Positions 1 to 5,387 of a DNA stretch of 6,287 bases are shown here, piece after piece (position 1 is the stretch's first letter; each line of letters begins with the position of its first letter). The notes under the pieces are model-generated. The model was not told the origin of the DNA. It made no database searches and saw only the letters and a list, made by a program, of their open reading frames with translations. The stretch covers positions 1-6,287 of the forward strand of contig JAAYXU010000235.1 in the NCBI GenBank assembly GCA_012515725.1, given 5' to 3'. The translations under genes were made by a program, and so were the position numbers. The DNA comes from Clostridiales bacterium (GTDB lineage Bacteria > Bacillota > Clostridia > Christensenellales > UMGS416).

Positions 1-407
1 AGCATGCCGGGCACGATCTTGTCGCACGAACACACATAAACGATGCCGTCAAGGCGCTGGGCTTCGGCGATGAGCTCGAAGCTGTCGGCGATGATATCCC
101 GGCTGGGCAGCACGTAGCGCATGCCTATGTTTCCCTGCGTGAGTCCGTCGCATATGGCGATTGTGTTGAACTCGAAGGGGATGCCTCCGGATTCGTAGAC
201 GCCCTTCTTGATCTCCCCGGCGAGCTCCCGCAGATGGATGTGGCCGGGGTGCATCTCGTTAAATGAATTGCATATGCCTATAAACGGCTTATTAAGGTCA
301 TCATCCAACAGCCCGAGCGACCGCAGATGGGCGCGGTTGCCGGACTTCTCCGCGCCGCTTACCATATCGCGGCTCCTCAGGCGCTTGTCGAACTGAAACT
401 TACCCAT
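1..407 (-). CDS. IlvD/Edd-family Fe-S dehydratase, N-terminal part (truncated by window edge)
   Basis: The first 135 codons are visible, starting at an ATG at 407-405; the rest lies beyond the left edge. The product resembles dihydroxy-acid dehydratase (IlvD) and related sugar-acid dehydratases (phosphogluconate or aldonate type), which remove water from 2,3-dihydroxy acids to give 2-keto acids in the cytoplasm. Family landmarks are a CNSFNEMHPGH motif (Cys46, a presumed Fe-S ligand), CDG at 86-88 (Asp87, presumed metal ligand), the stretch GMRYVLPSRDIIADSFE at 95-111, and CDK at 128-130 (Cys128, second Fe-S ligand) followed by VPG. An AGAGG ribosome binding site lies 8 bases upstream. The gene is last of three in a minus-strand operon, 71 bases after the dehydrogenase. 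Its neighbours are a sugar isomerase and a 2-hydroxyacid dehydrogenase, with no branched-chain amino acid genes, so I favour a catabolic sugar-acid dehydratase over a biosynthetic IlvD. The fragment alone cannot settle the substrate. Confidence 0.88.
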   Translation of the reverse strand, partial: MGKFQFDKRLRSRDMVSGAEKSGNRAHLRSLGLLDDDLNKPFIGICNSFNEMHPGHIHLRELAGEIKKGVYESGGIPFEFNTIAICDGLTQGNIGMRYVLPSRDIIADSFELIAEAQRLDGIVYVCSCDKIVPGM

Positions 408-478
408 ACGATCAACCTCTCGCTATCAGAGCGAACACGTTCCGATATCTTTATTTCCCCGGTTACAGCGGCAAAGCC

Positions 479-1432
479 TCATACCTCGTTTACCGGCTTG
501 CCCGCGATAAAAGCCCTCAGATTGTCGGCCGCTATGTCCACAAGCCGGGCCCGCGCTTCCTTCGTCGCCCAGGAAATATGGGGCGTAATCAGACAGTTTT
601 TCGCCGACAGGAGCGGGTTGTCGGGCCGGGGCGGTTCCTCCGAGAGCACATCGAGGGCCGCTCCCGCAATAGCGCCCCGGTTGAGCGCGTCGGCAAGATC
701 ATGCTCATTGACGAGCGGGCCCCTGGCGGTATTGATGAGGAACGCCGTCTTTTTCATGAGATTGAGCGCGTCGCTGTTGATTATGCCCCGGGTTTCGGGA
801 AACAGCGGACAGTGCAGGCTCACTACGTCAGACTCGCGCATCAGCTCGTCAAACTCCGCCCAGCGGAAACCCGCTCGCCCCGACTGATCGGTTGGACTCG
901 CGTCGTATCACAGCACGTTCATACCGAAAGCCCGCGCGATGTCGGCCGTTTGCTGCCCAATGCGACCGAATCCGATTATACCCATTGTCTTTCCAGCCAG
1001 TTCTATGAGCGGATAGTCCCAGAAACAGAAATCCCTGCTCGAGGTCCATCTTCCGCTCCTGACCGCGTCGCTGTGGGCCTGCACGTGGTGGCACATTTCT
1101 AGCAGGAGAGCAAAGACCATCTGTCCCACCGAGCGGGTACCGTAGGTAGGAATGTTCGTAACTACGATCCCCCTGCCGCGCGCCGCGGTCACATCCACGA
1201 TATTGTATCCGGTGGCCAGCACGCCGATGTAGCGCAGCTCCGGCAGCTGCGCCATAGCAGCGTCTCCGACGGGCGTCTTGTTGGTAAATACGATCTGTGC
1301 GCCCCTTGCCCGCTCCACTATCTGCGGCTCGGGTGTCCTGTCATATACCGTCAGCTCACCGAGCGCTTCGACCGGGCTCCAGCTCAAATCTCCGGGGTTT
1401 AGTGTATATCCGTCCAGCACAACGATCTTCAT
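479..1432 (-). pseudogene. D-2-hydroxyacid dehydrogenase (glycerate dehydrogenase/hydroxypyruvate reductase type) with one in-frame TGA
   Basis: The reading frame spans 318 codons (317 residues plus stop), the normal family length, but codon 175 is TGA (908-910). These enzymes reduce 2-keto acids such as hydroxypyruvate or glyoxylate with NAD(P)H in the cytoplasm. The start ATG follows AAAGGAGG (1440-1447) by 7 bases. Residues 1-174 carry the opening VVLDGYTLNPGDLSW, typical of glycerate dehydrogenases, and the dinucleotide motif GFGRIG (154-159). Residues 176-317 carry the catalytic triad: Arg237 in NTARGPLV, Glu266 in SEEPP and His285 in TPHIS. The TGA falls at the end of the second Rossmann strand (GMNVL-stop-YD), just before the residues that contact the cofactor ribose. 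No frameshift is present: the 22 codons between the TGA and the next ATG (841) read on in the same frame. Possibilities are a fresh nonsense mutation, a sequencing or assembly error, or recoding (selenocysteine or read-through). A mutation or error is the simplest reading. It is the second gene of the operon, 33 bases after the isomerase gene. Confidence 0.85.
908..910 (-). other. In-frame TGA codon inside the dehydrogenase gene
   Basis: The minus strand reads GTG CTG TGA TAC GAC across this point. Upstream and downstream segments are in the same frame and align to one continuous 2-hydroxyacid dehydrogenase, so this codon alone interrupts the gene. One base change would turn it into TGG (Trp), TGC/TGT (Cys), GGA (Gly) or CGA (Arg). 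A small hairpin follows on the minus strand: CCGA (891-888), loop TCAG, TCGG (883-880), with two outer C-G pairs across an AA bulge. It starts 16 bases after the TGA. This distance is roughly where a bacterial selenocysteine insertion element would sit, but the stem is short and the loop lacks the usual early G, so support for recoding is weak. Confidence 0.9.
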
Positions 1433-1439
1433 AGGGCTG

Positions 1440-1447
1440 CCTCCTTT
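1440..1447 (-). promoter_or_regulatory. Ribosome binding site of the dehydrogenase gene
   Basis: The minus strand reads AAAGGAGG, 7 bases before the ATG at 1432. This near-perfect Shine-Dalgarno fixes the start and shows that the 5' half of the interrupted gene is equipped for strong translation. Confidence 0.85.
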
Positions 1448-1465
1448 GCATACAGTTGCGATCGG

Positions 1466-2386
1466 TCAGCGCATCTGCAGCCTGCTCCACGCTTCATTGA
1501 GCGTCCTTTTCGCATTGGCGATCACAGCGTCGGGGTCTTCATCGCCAAAGGGCTTCACCTCAAAGCTGACGATCGGCGGGTTCTTATCGTTGAGGAAACC
1601 GCAATTGAGGAGCACGCGCAGAAACTCCGTCAGTTCATCGACATCGTTTTCGCCGCCCGGAAATCCGAACCTCGGATGGGAATCGCCGTAGCCCGGCAGT
1701 CCCGGATCCTTGACGACACAATTGCCGATATGCGCATGCACCAGGTATTCGCGTATAGGATAGATCGACTGCAACGCCGTTTCCCGGATTAGCGGCAGAT
1801 GGCTCAGATCGACCATCAATCCGAAGTTGTCAAAGTCCTTGCGCATCTCCTGGGCATACCTTTTAGCGAGATCCGCGGGCCCCACAAGGCTTTTCTTATC
1901 GATATCGTAGTCAAAAATCTCATGCACAATCCGAAGGCCGCCTTTTGATTTGGCGTAGGCGCACAGTTCGCGAGTGGACTCAAGCAGCGCCCGGAACGCC
2001 TCTTCCTTTTTTTCCTCCTCATACTTTCCGCTCAGAAAGGCAAGCCCGACCGCGCCCATTTCGTATGCTTCGTCGATTCCTTCCTTCAGTGTCTGAACCG
2101 CGGCCGCCCTTCCCGTTTCACTCAGATCATTGATGTTAAGCCCCGTTGTCAGAAGTCTTGGCTGGCTTCCATATGCGACTGTCATACCCGCAGTGTCCAG
2201 CAGTTTTTTTACCTGATTCCTGGTATCGGGGTCCCTGATCCATGTAATCTCTATCGCATCAAAGTAATCGTCCAGCGCGATTTTGCGGATCGTCTCATAT
2301 ACAGGCCCACCGCCCTTCATCGTGTCCGGATAGGCCATAAAATGGATGAGCCCGACTCTCATGTACCGACGCATGCTGCCTAACAT
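1466..2386 (-). CDS. Sugar phosphate isomerase/epimerase, xylose isomerase-like TIM barrel
   Basis: The 306-residue protein belongs to the AP endonuclease 2/xylose isomerase-like TIM-barrel superfamily, metal-dependent enzymes that isomerise or epimerise sugars and related keto compounds. The metal site can be traced: Glu156 in VHEIFDYD, Asp193 and His196 in MVDLSH, His217/His219 in VHAHIGN and Glu276 in SFEVKP. There is no signal peptide or membrane segment, so it should be cytoplasmic. I start it at ATG 2386-2384 (MLGSMRRYMRVG) because AAAGGAG lies 10 bases upstream. A longer frame from 2428 has no ribosome binding site. An internal Met at 2362 (MRVGLIHF) matches where such barrels usually begin and remains an alternative. 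It is the first gene of the operon, about 50 bases from the predicted transcript start. Its partners, a 2-hydroxyacid dehydrogenase and an IlvD-type dehydratase, point to sugar or sugar-acid breakdown; the substrate is unknown. Confidence 0.88.
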   Translation of the reverse strand: MLGSMRRYMRVGLIHFMAYPDTMKGGGPVYETIRKIALDDYFDAIEITWIRDPDTRNQVKKLLDTAGMTVAYGSQPRLLTTGLNINDLSETGRAAAVQTLKEGIDEAYEMGAVGLAFLSGKYEEEKKEEAFRALLESTRELCAYAKSKGGLRIVHEIFDYDIDKKSLVGPADLAKRYAQEMRKDFDNFGLMVDLSHLPLIRETALQSIYPIREYLVHAHIGNCVVKDPGLPGYGDSHPRFGFPGGENDVDELTEFLRVLLNCGFLNDKNPPIVSFEVKPFGDEDPDAVIANAKRTLNEAWSRLQMR

Positions 2387-2396
2387 TTCCTGGTTT

Positions 2397-2403
2397 CTCC
2401 TTT
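2397..2403 (-). promoter_or_regulatory. Ribosome binding site of the isomerase gene
   Basis: The minus strand reads AAAGGAG, 10 bases before the ATG at 2386. It decides the start: the longer frame beginning at 2428 has no comparable site, and the internal Met codons at 2374 and 2362 lack a good one. Confidence 0.7.
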
Positions 2404-2444
2404 CGTATCTCTTTTCCTGCCACATCATCCAGTGTTATGGTTTC

Positions 2445-2473
2445 ATAATATTTTAATAAGAGATGCGTGTCAA
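2445..2473 (-). promoter_or_regulatory. Vegetative promoter of the isomerase-dehydrogenase-dehydratase operon
   Basis: On the minus strand a perfect -35 box TTGACA (2473-2468) is followed by a 17-base AT-rich spacer and the -10 box TATTAT (2450-2445). Transcription would begin near 2438, leaving about 50 bases of leader before the isomerase ATG. The AT-rich run stands out from the GC-rich genes around it. No further promoter or terminator is evident between the three operon genes. Confidence 0.82.
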
Positions 2474-2539
2474 GCGCAATAAGCAGGCCATACCGCAATT
2501 TATGCGCCTGTCACCCACGCGGGCCGTAAAGGGCCGTCC

Positions 2540-2573
2540 CCGCATGTTCCGCTCACTGTTCTCCGCACGTTCC
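2540..2573. repeat. Imperfect 11-bp direct repeat between the divergent promoters
   Basis: CCGCATGTTCC (2540-2550) recurs as CCGCACGTTCC (2563-2573), 10 of 11 bases identical, 23 bp apart start to start. Just upstream, GGGCCGT occurs twice (2521-2527 and 2531-2537) with a 10-bp period. The rest of 2475-2594 contains no gene that I can support. Spaced direct repeats between two divergent promoters could be a regulator's binding sites, but this is only a suggestion; GC-rich sequence yields such repeats by chance. Confidence 0.35.
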
Positions 2574-2594
2574 CCGCGAAATCGTTATTTTTTA

Positions 2595-2623
2595 TTGACA
2601 AGAATCAAAACCTGCGCTACAAT
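2595..2623 (+). promoter_or_regulatory. Promoter of the tRNA-Arg gene
   Basis: A perfect -35 box TTGACA (2595-2600), a 17-base spacer and the -10 box TACAAT (2618-2623) place the transcript start near 2630, about 7 bases before the mature tRNA. This is a textbook vegetative promoter for a single stable-RNA gene. Confidence 0.88.
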
Positions 2624-2636
2624 ATCCGGGCAGCAA

Positions 2637-2713
2637 GTGCCTGTAGCTCAGCTGGATAGAGCGTGTGGCTACGGACCACAAGGTCTGGGGTTCGAATCCC
2701 TACAGGCACGCCA
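2637..2713 (+). tRNA. tRNA-Arg (anticodon ACG), CCA encoded
   Basis: The 77-base cloverleaf is complete. The acceptor stem GTGCCTG pairs perfectly with CAGGCAC (2703-2709). The D stem is GCTC/GAGC. The anticodon stem TGTGG/CCACA carries the loop CTACGGA, so the anticodon is ACG. The variable loop is AGGTC. The T arm TGGGG-TTCGAAT-CCCTA has one G-T pair. The discriminator is G, followed by an encoded CCA (2711-2713). An ACG anticodon is normally converted to ICG by the deaminase TadA and then reads CGU, CGC and CGA. The gene has its own promoter and terminator, so it is a single-gene transcription unit. Confidence 0.96.
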
Positions 2714-2740
2714 TCACATCGCGGTGGATTCCGCGATTCC

Positions 2741-2768
2741 AATCCCGCAGAAAACCTGCGGGATTTTT
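2741..2768 (+). terminator. Rho-independent terminator after tRNA-Arg
   Basis: A perfect 10-bp stem, AATCCCGCAG (2741-2750) with CTGCGGGATT (2756-2765), closes over the 5-base loop AAAAC and runs into five T residues (2764-2768). It lies 28 bases after the tRNA CCA end and separates that unit from the mrnC operon. Confidence 0.92.
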
Positions 2769-2826
2769 CATGTTCCGTCACCGATTCTATTCCAAAAAAG
2801 GACACGCAACACCGCCCTCCCGCTCC

Positions 2827-2855
2827 TTTCTAAATCCCGCTTTGTATGATAAAAT
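2827..2855 (+). promoter_or_regulatory. Possible promoter of the mrnC operon
   Basis: The stretch upstream of mrnC turns AT-rich, with -10-like boxes TATGAT (2845-2850) and TAAAAT (2850-2855). TAAAAT has only a poor -35 partner, TTTCTA (2827-2832), at 17 bases. Since the terminator at 2741-2768 blocks most transcripts from the tRNA unit, a promoter is expected here. The exact hexamers are uncertain. Confidence 0.35.
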
Positions 2856-2884
2856 AGATACAAATACTTTCGTTAGGAGAGCAC

Positions 2885-3343
2885 ATGGAGCATACGACAG
2901 ACAATCGCATCGTCGGACTTGTTTCGGGCGGCGCAGTCTCGGACGCGAAGCGGAAAAACCCGCTCCACCTTGCCTATGTGGGCGACGCTGTGCACAGCCT
3001 GTATGTGCGCGCGCGGCTCGCGGAAAGCTATGACTGCACGAGCGGGCGGCTGCACGCGCTGGCAGTCAGGCATCTGAGCGCCCAGGGACAGTCCGCGGCG
3101 CTGGCATCTCTGATGCCTGGTCTCAGCGACGAGGAGCTGCGGCTCGTTCGCCGGGGACGAAATGCCCGGCCGGCCAATACGCCCCGCCACGCGAGCGCGT
3201 CGGACTACCACAGCGCGACGGCGTTCGAGGCGCTCATCGGTTTCCTGTACCTTAGCGACTCCGGTCCGCGGCTGCTGGAGCTGCTGGATCGGGCGTATAC
3301 GTTCTCCGACGCGCAAAGGAGGGCTGCGGATGCCGGCTGTTAA
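2885..3343 (+). CDS. mrnC: Mini-ribonuclease III
   Basis: The 152-residue protein matches Mini-III, a dimeric RNase III catalytic domain without the double-stranded RNA-binding domain; in Bacillus it trims the ends of 23S rRNA precursor. Visible family features are LAYVGDAVHSLYVR at 29-42 with the presumed catalytic Asp34, the basic RRGRNA motif at 89-94, and AFEALIGFLYL at 113-123 with the presumed catalytic Glu115. Length is normal for the family. The ATG follows GGAG by 5 bases. The 3' end overlaps the thyX start by 14 bases, so the two are probably translationally coupled. It opens the plus-strand gene run. In many Firmicutes cysS sits directly upstream of this gene; here a tRNA gene and an unrelated operon are found instead. 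Confidence 0.93.
   Translation: MEHTTDNRIVGLVSGGAVSDAKRKNPLHLAYVGDAVHSLYVRARLAESYDCTSGRLHALAVRHLSAQGQSAALASLMPGLSDEELRLVRRGRNARPANTPRHASASDYHSATAFEALIGFLYLSDSGPRLLELLDRAYTFSDAQRRAADAGC
3315..3322 (+). promoter_or_regulatory. Ribosome binding site of thyX inside the mrnC 3' end
   Basis: AAAGGAGG lies 7 bases before the thyX ATG at 3330, within the last codons of mrnC. It rules out the longer upstream frame and supports coupled translation of the two genes. Confidence 0.88.
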
Positions 3344-4073
3344 ACCTCGCGTGGAGCTGCTGCGCCATACCGCGCAGCCTGAGGAGATCGTGGCGATGGG
3401 CGCGCGGCTGTGCTACTCGGACGCCGATATCGGAACCCTCCGGCAAGGCGTTTCCCGCCGAGATCAGGGCCGGTATATCGAGAAGCTGGTGGATATGGGG
3501 CACCTGTCCCCTATCGAGCACGCTTCGTTCACATTCGGCATCGAGGGCGTATCCCGCAGTCTGCTGGCCCAGATCACGCGGCACCGTATCGCGAGCTTTT
3601 CGGTCAAGTCCCAGCGCTATGTGGGCGCGGTCGGAAAGGGAGACGGTACGTTTAACTACGTCGTGCCCGCAGGCGTCGAGGCGCTGGGGCTCGAAGCCGT
3701 CGCCCGGTTCGAGAGCCAGATGCGCACGATACAGGGCTGGTACGACGAATGGGTAAAGGAAATTGGCGGAGGCGGGGAAAAGACATTCGAGGACGCGCGG
3801 TTCGTGCTTCCCAACGCCGCCGAAACCAAGATGATCGTGACGATGAACGCGCGGGAGCTTCATCATTTCTTTTTGCTGCGCTGCTGCAACCGCGCTCAGT
3901 GGGAGATTCGAGAGGTGGCCTGGATCATGCTAAGGCTTGCGAAGAAGGCGGCCCCAAATCTCTTCAAGCAGGCGGGACCGGGCTGCGTGGCGGGTGCCTG
4001 CACGGAGGGAGCGATGAGCTGCGGCCGCGCGGGCGAGGTTTTAGAGCGCATGAGGAGAGAATTCCCGGACTGA
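3330..4073 (+). CDS. thyX: Flavin-dependent thymidylate synthase ThyX
   Basis: This 247-residue enzyme makes dTMP from dUMP using methylene-tetrahydrofolate, FAD and NADPH, independently of ThyA. The defining RHRX7S motif is present as Arg84-His85-Arg86 to Ser94 (RHRIASFSVKS). Also typical are the segment ARFVLPNAAET at 156-166 and NRAQWEIRE at 187-195, which includes the conserved Arg194. A C-terminal Cys-containing tail (Cys219, Cys224, Cys231) resembles that of clostridial ThyX proteins. I start at ATG 3330 because AAAGGAGG (3315-3322) lies 7 bases upstream. The frame is open further upstream to 3162, but that part lies inside mrnC in another frame and encodes Arg/Thr-rich sequence with no family similarity. 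It overlaps the mrnC end by 14 bases and is followed 15 bases later by the methyltransferase gene. Confidence 0.96.
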   Translation: MPAVKPRVELLRHTAQPEEIVAMGARLCYSDADIGTLRQGVSRRDQGRYIEKLVDMGHLSPIEHASFTFGIEGVSRSLLAQITRHRIASFSVKSQRYVGAVGKGDGTFNYVVPAGVEALGLEAVARFESQMRTIQGWYDEWVKEIGGGGEKTFEDARFVLPNAAETKMIVTMNARELHHFFLLRCCNRAQWEIREVAWIMLRLAKKAAPNLFKQAGPGCVAGACTEGAMSCGRAGEVLERMRREFPD

Positions 4074-4088
4074 GGAGGCCAGAGTACT

Positions 4089-5141
4089 ATGAAGAATGAT
4101 CGCCCGAAACGACCCAGGGCCGGTATGGCGTCAAAGTCCGCGGGCACGCGCGGAAAATCTCCCGGAACTATACGAGACGGGCAAGCGAAAGCTCCGTCAA
4201 AGTCCGCGGGCTTGCGTGAGAAGTCCCCGCGAGGAATAAAGCCCGACGCCGCCCGAACCAGATCGCGGACGCCGATATCCACATCGAGACCGAAGGGGCG
4301 CGTGTATAGGGACGCATCGACGCAGCCCGACTCCTTTGCCGAGCGCCGTCCCGACAGAACGCCTGAGCGCGCTCCCGCCATCGAGACCGCCGACGACGCG
4401 GTCTATCAGCTCGAGGGTAAAAACCCGGTCTGGGAAGCGCTCAAGGCAGGCCAGGCAATAGACAAGCTGATAATCGACACCGCGCTGGACGATGAGTCGA
4501 TAGCCGGTATACTGGGCGCGGCCCGGCGCATGAAGGTGCGCATCGAGCGAGCGCCCCGCCCGAAGCTGGATACGCTCGCGCGCACGGGACGCCATCAGGG
4601 ACTTATCGCGATGCTGCCCGCCGCCAGCTATATGCCGCTGGATGAGCTCCTGGATCAGGCTTTCGCCGCCCGTCCGGACCCGGTGTTCGTGCTGTTGGAC
4701 GAGATACAGGACCCCCACAATGTAGGCGCGGTCATCCGCTCGGCGGAGTGCGCGGGCGCGTCGGGCGTCATACTCACCGAGCGCCGCTCCGCGGGGCTGA
4801 CCGCGGCCGTGGCGCGCTCCTCGGCGGGCGCTGTGGCGCATATCCCTATCTGCCGCGTAACCAATCTGTCAGCCGCGATCGACGCCATGAAGCTGCGCGG
4901 CGTCTGGGTGCGCGGTGCGGATATGGATGCCCCGCCCTGCTATGCCGAGCGGCTTACCGGGCCCCTGGCGCTCGTAATAGGCAACGAGGCGGAGGGTCTG
5001 CGGCGGCTGGTGCGGGAGCGGTGCGACAGCCTCGTCGGGATACCGATGCGCGGCAAAACCGGCTCATTAAACGCGTCGGTCGCGGCCGGAGTGCTGCTTT
5101 TTGAGGCGGTTCGCCAGCGGATACGGGAGGAACGGATATGA
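4089..5141 (+). CDS. rlmB: TrmH-family 23S rRNA 2'-O-methyltransferase (RlmB-like) with a long basic N-terminal extension
   Basis: This is a SPOUT methyltransferase that transfers methyl from S-adenosylmethionine to a ribose 2'-OH; E. coli RlmB acts on G2251 of 23S rRNA. The conserved enzyme covers roughly residues 105-350: a substrate-binding domain beginning YQLEGKNPVWEAL, then SpoU motif 1 (DPHNVGAVIRSAE, 208-220), motif 2 (LALVIGNEAEGL, 293-304) and motif 3 (GIPMRGKTGSLNASVAAG, 317-334). Residues 1-104 are an Arg/Lys/Ser/Pro-rich, probably disordered extension. It contains two tandem, diverged copies of a 22-residue unit (about 10-31 and 32-53), each with the core SKSAGxRxKSP. The family is usually near 250 residues, so the extension accounts for the 350-residue length. 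The start ATG follows GAGGAGG by 10 bases. The stop overlaps the next ATG by four bases (ATGA). Family assignment is firm; the precise target nucleotide is inferred. Confidence 0.92.
   Translation: MKNDRPKRPRAGMASKSAGTRGKSPGTIRDGQAKAPSKSAGLREKSPRGIKPDAARTRSRTPISTSRPKGRVYRDASTQPDSFAERRPDRTPERAPAIETADDAVYQLEGKNPVWEALKAGQAIDKLIIDTALDDESIAGILGAARRMKVRIERAPRPKLDTLARTGRHQGLIAMLPAASYMPLDELLDQAFAARPDPVFVLLDEIQDPHNVGAVIRSAECAGASGVILTERRSAGLTAAVARSSAGAVAHIPICRVTNLSAAIDAMKLRGVWVRGADMDAPPCYAERLTGPLALVIGNEAEGLRRLVRERCDSLVGIPMRGKTGSLNASVAAGVLLFEAVRQRIREERI
4130..4211 (+). repeat. 66-bp-period repeat in the rlmB 5' region
   Basis: The 16-base sequence GTCAAAGTCCGCGGGC occurs exactly at 4130-4145 and again at 4196-4211. 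The 66-base period equals 22 codons, so the frame is kept and the protein shows two related SKSAGxRxKSP segments. Sequence beyond the identical core has diverged, suggesting an older in-frame duplication in a low-constraint linker. Confidence 0.8.
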
Positions 5142-5347
5142 ACTGCGGATGCCCGGAGTGCGGTACTCTGACGGTACACGCGGAGCGTGGCCACGGCGGA
5201 ATGTGCGTATGCCCTGCCTGCGGTTGGAGCTGCAGCGACTGCCTCGGACTGCGAAACGACCCCATGCGCATGATCGACCGGGATACCGCAAAGGCCATGA
5301 AAAGAATCGCGGGCGAGGGACGGCGGGAGACCGGAGCGGCCGGATAA
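5138..5347 (+). CDS. Small Cys-rich zinc-ribbon-like protein
   Basis: I do not recognise a named family for this 69-residue protein. Eight cysteines fall within residues 3-35: Cys3, 5, 8 in CGCPECG, then Cys23, 25, 28 in CVCPACGW, then Cys32 and Cys35. Two CPxCG knuckles about 20 residues apart are typical of a zinc ribbon, and the CSDC pair could bind a second metal. Residues 36-69 are charged and basic (MKRIAGEGRR). There is no signal peptide or membrane segment. The gene is real by context: GGGAGG lies 7 bases upstream, and its ATG overlaps the rlmB stop (ATGA), implying translational coupling. A nucleic-acid or ribosome-associated role would suit the neighbours but is only inference. In many Firmicutes a YacP-type NYN nuclease gene follows rlmB; this protein is not one. 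Confidence 0.78.
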   Translation: MNCGCPECGTLTVHAERGHGGMCVCPACGWSCSDCLGLRNDPMRMIDRDTAKAMKRIAGEGRRETGAAG

Positions 5348-5387
5348 TACCGGTGTACGTTTAAATCGACGGGAACGGAGAAAAAGT

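Noticed and set aside
421..440. A small hairpin (TCGCT-CTGAT-AGCGA on the minus strand) just before the dehydratase ribosome binding site.
   Set aside because: Only about 5 bp, no T-run and no known riboswitch pattern; not enough to call a regulatory element.
849..1094. Apparent frameshift in the dehydrogenase, suggested by a minus-strand frame containing family-unrelated sequence.
   Set aside because: The 174-codon and 121-codon segments are in the same frame, 22 codons apart with no further stop. Only the TGA separates them, so the other-frame ORF is a shadow.
327..1102. Two long plus-strand frames (327-887 and 578-1102) opposite the dehydrogenase.
   Set aside because: They lack recognisable motifs and good ribosome binding sites, and arise from the GC-rich codon pattern of the real gene on the minus strand.
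2463..2849. A plus-strand frame of 128 codons running through the tRNA-Arg gene, and similar frames around it.
   Set aside because: They overlap a perfect tRNA cloverleaf, its promoter and its terminator, and have no coding features.
2845..2860. A short inverted repeat GTAT...ATAC upstream of mrnC as an operator.
   Set aside because: Only four base pairs in an AT-rich promoter region; expected by chance.
3162..3329. A 56-residue N-terminal extension of ThyX.
   Set aside because: It lies inside mrnC in another frame, encodes Arg/Thr-rich sequence, and a strong ribosome binding site sits exactly before the ATG at 3330.
3896..4841. Long minus-strand frames opposite thyX and rlmB (3896-4381 and 4197-4841).
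   Set aside because: Low-complexity Arg/Gly/Ala-rich translations antisense to clearly real genes, with no family features.
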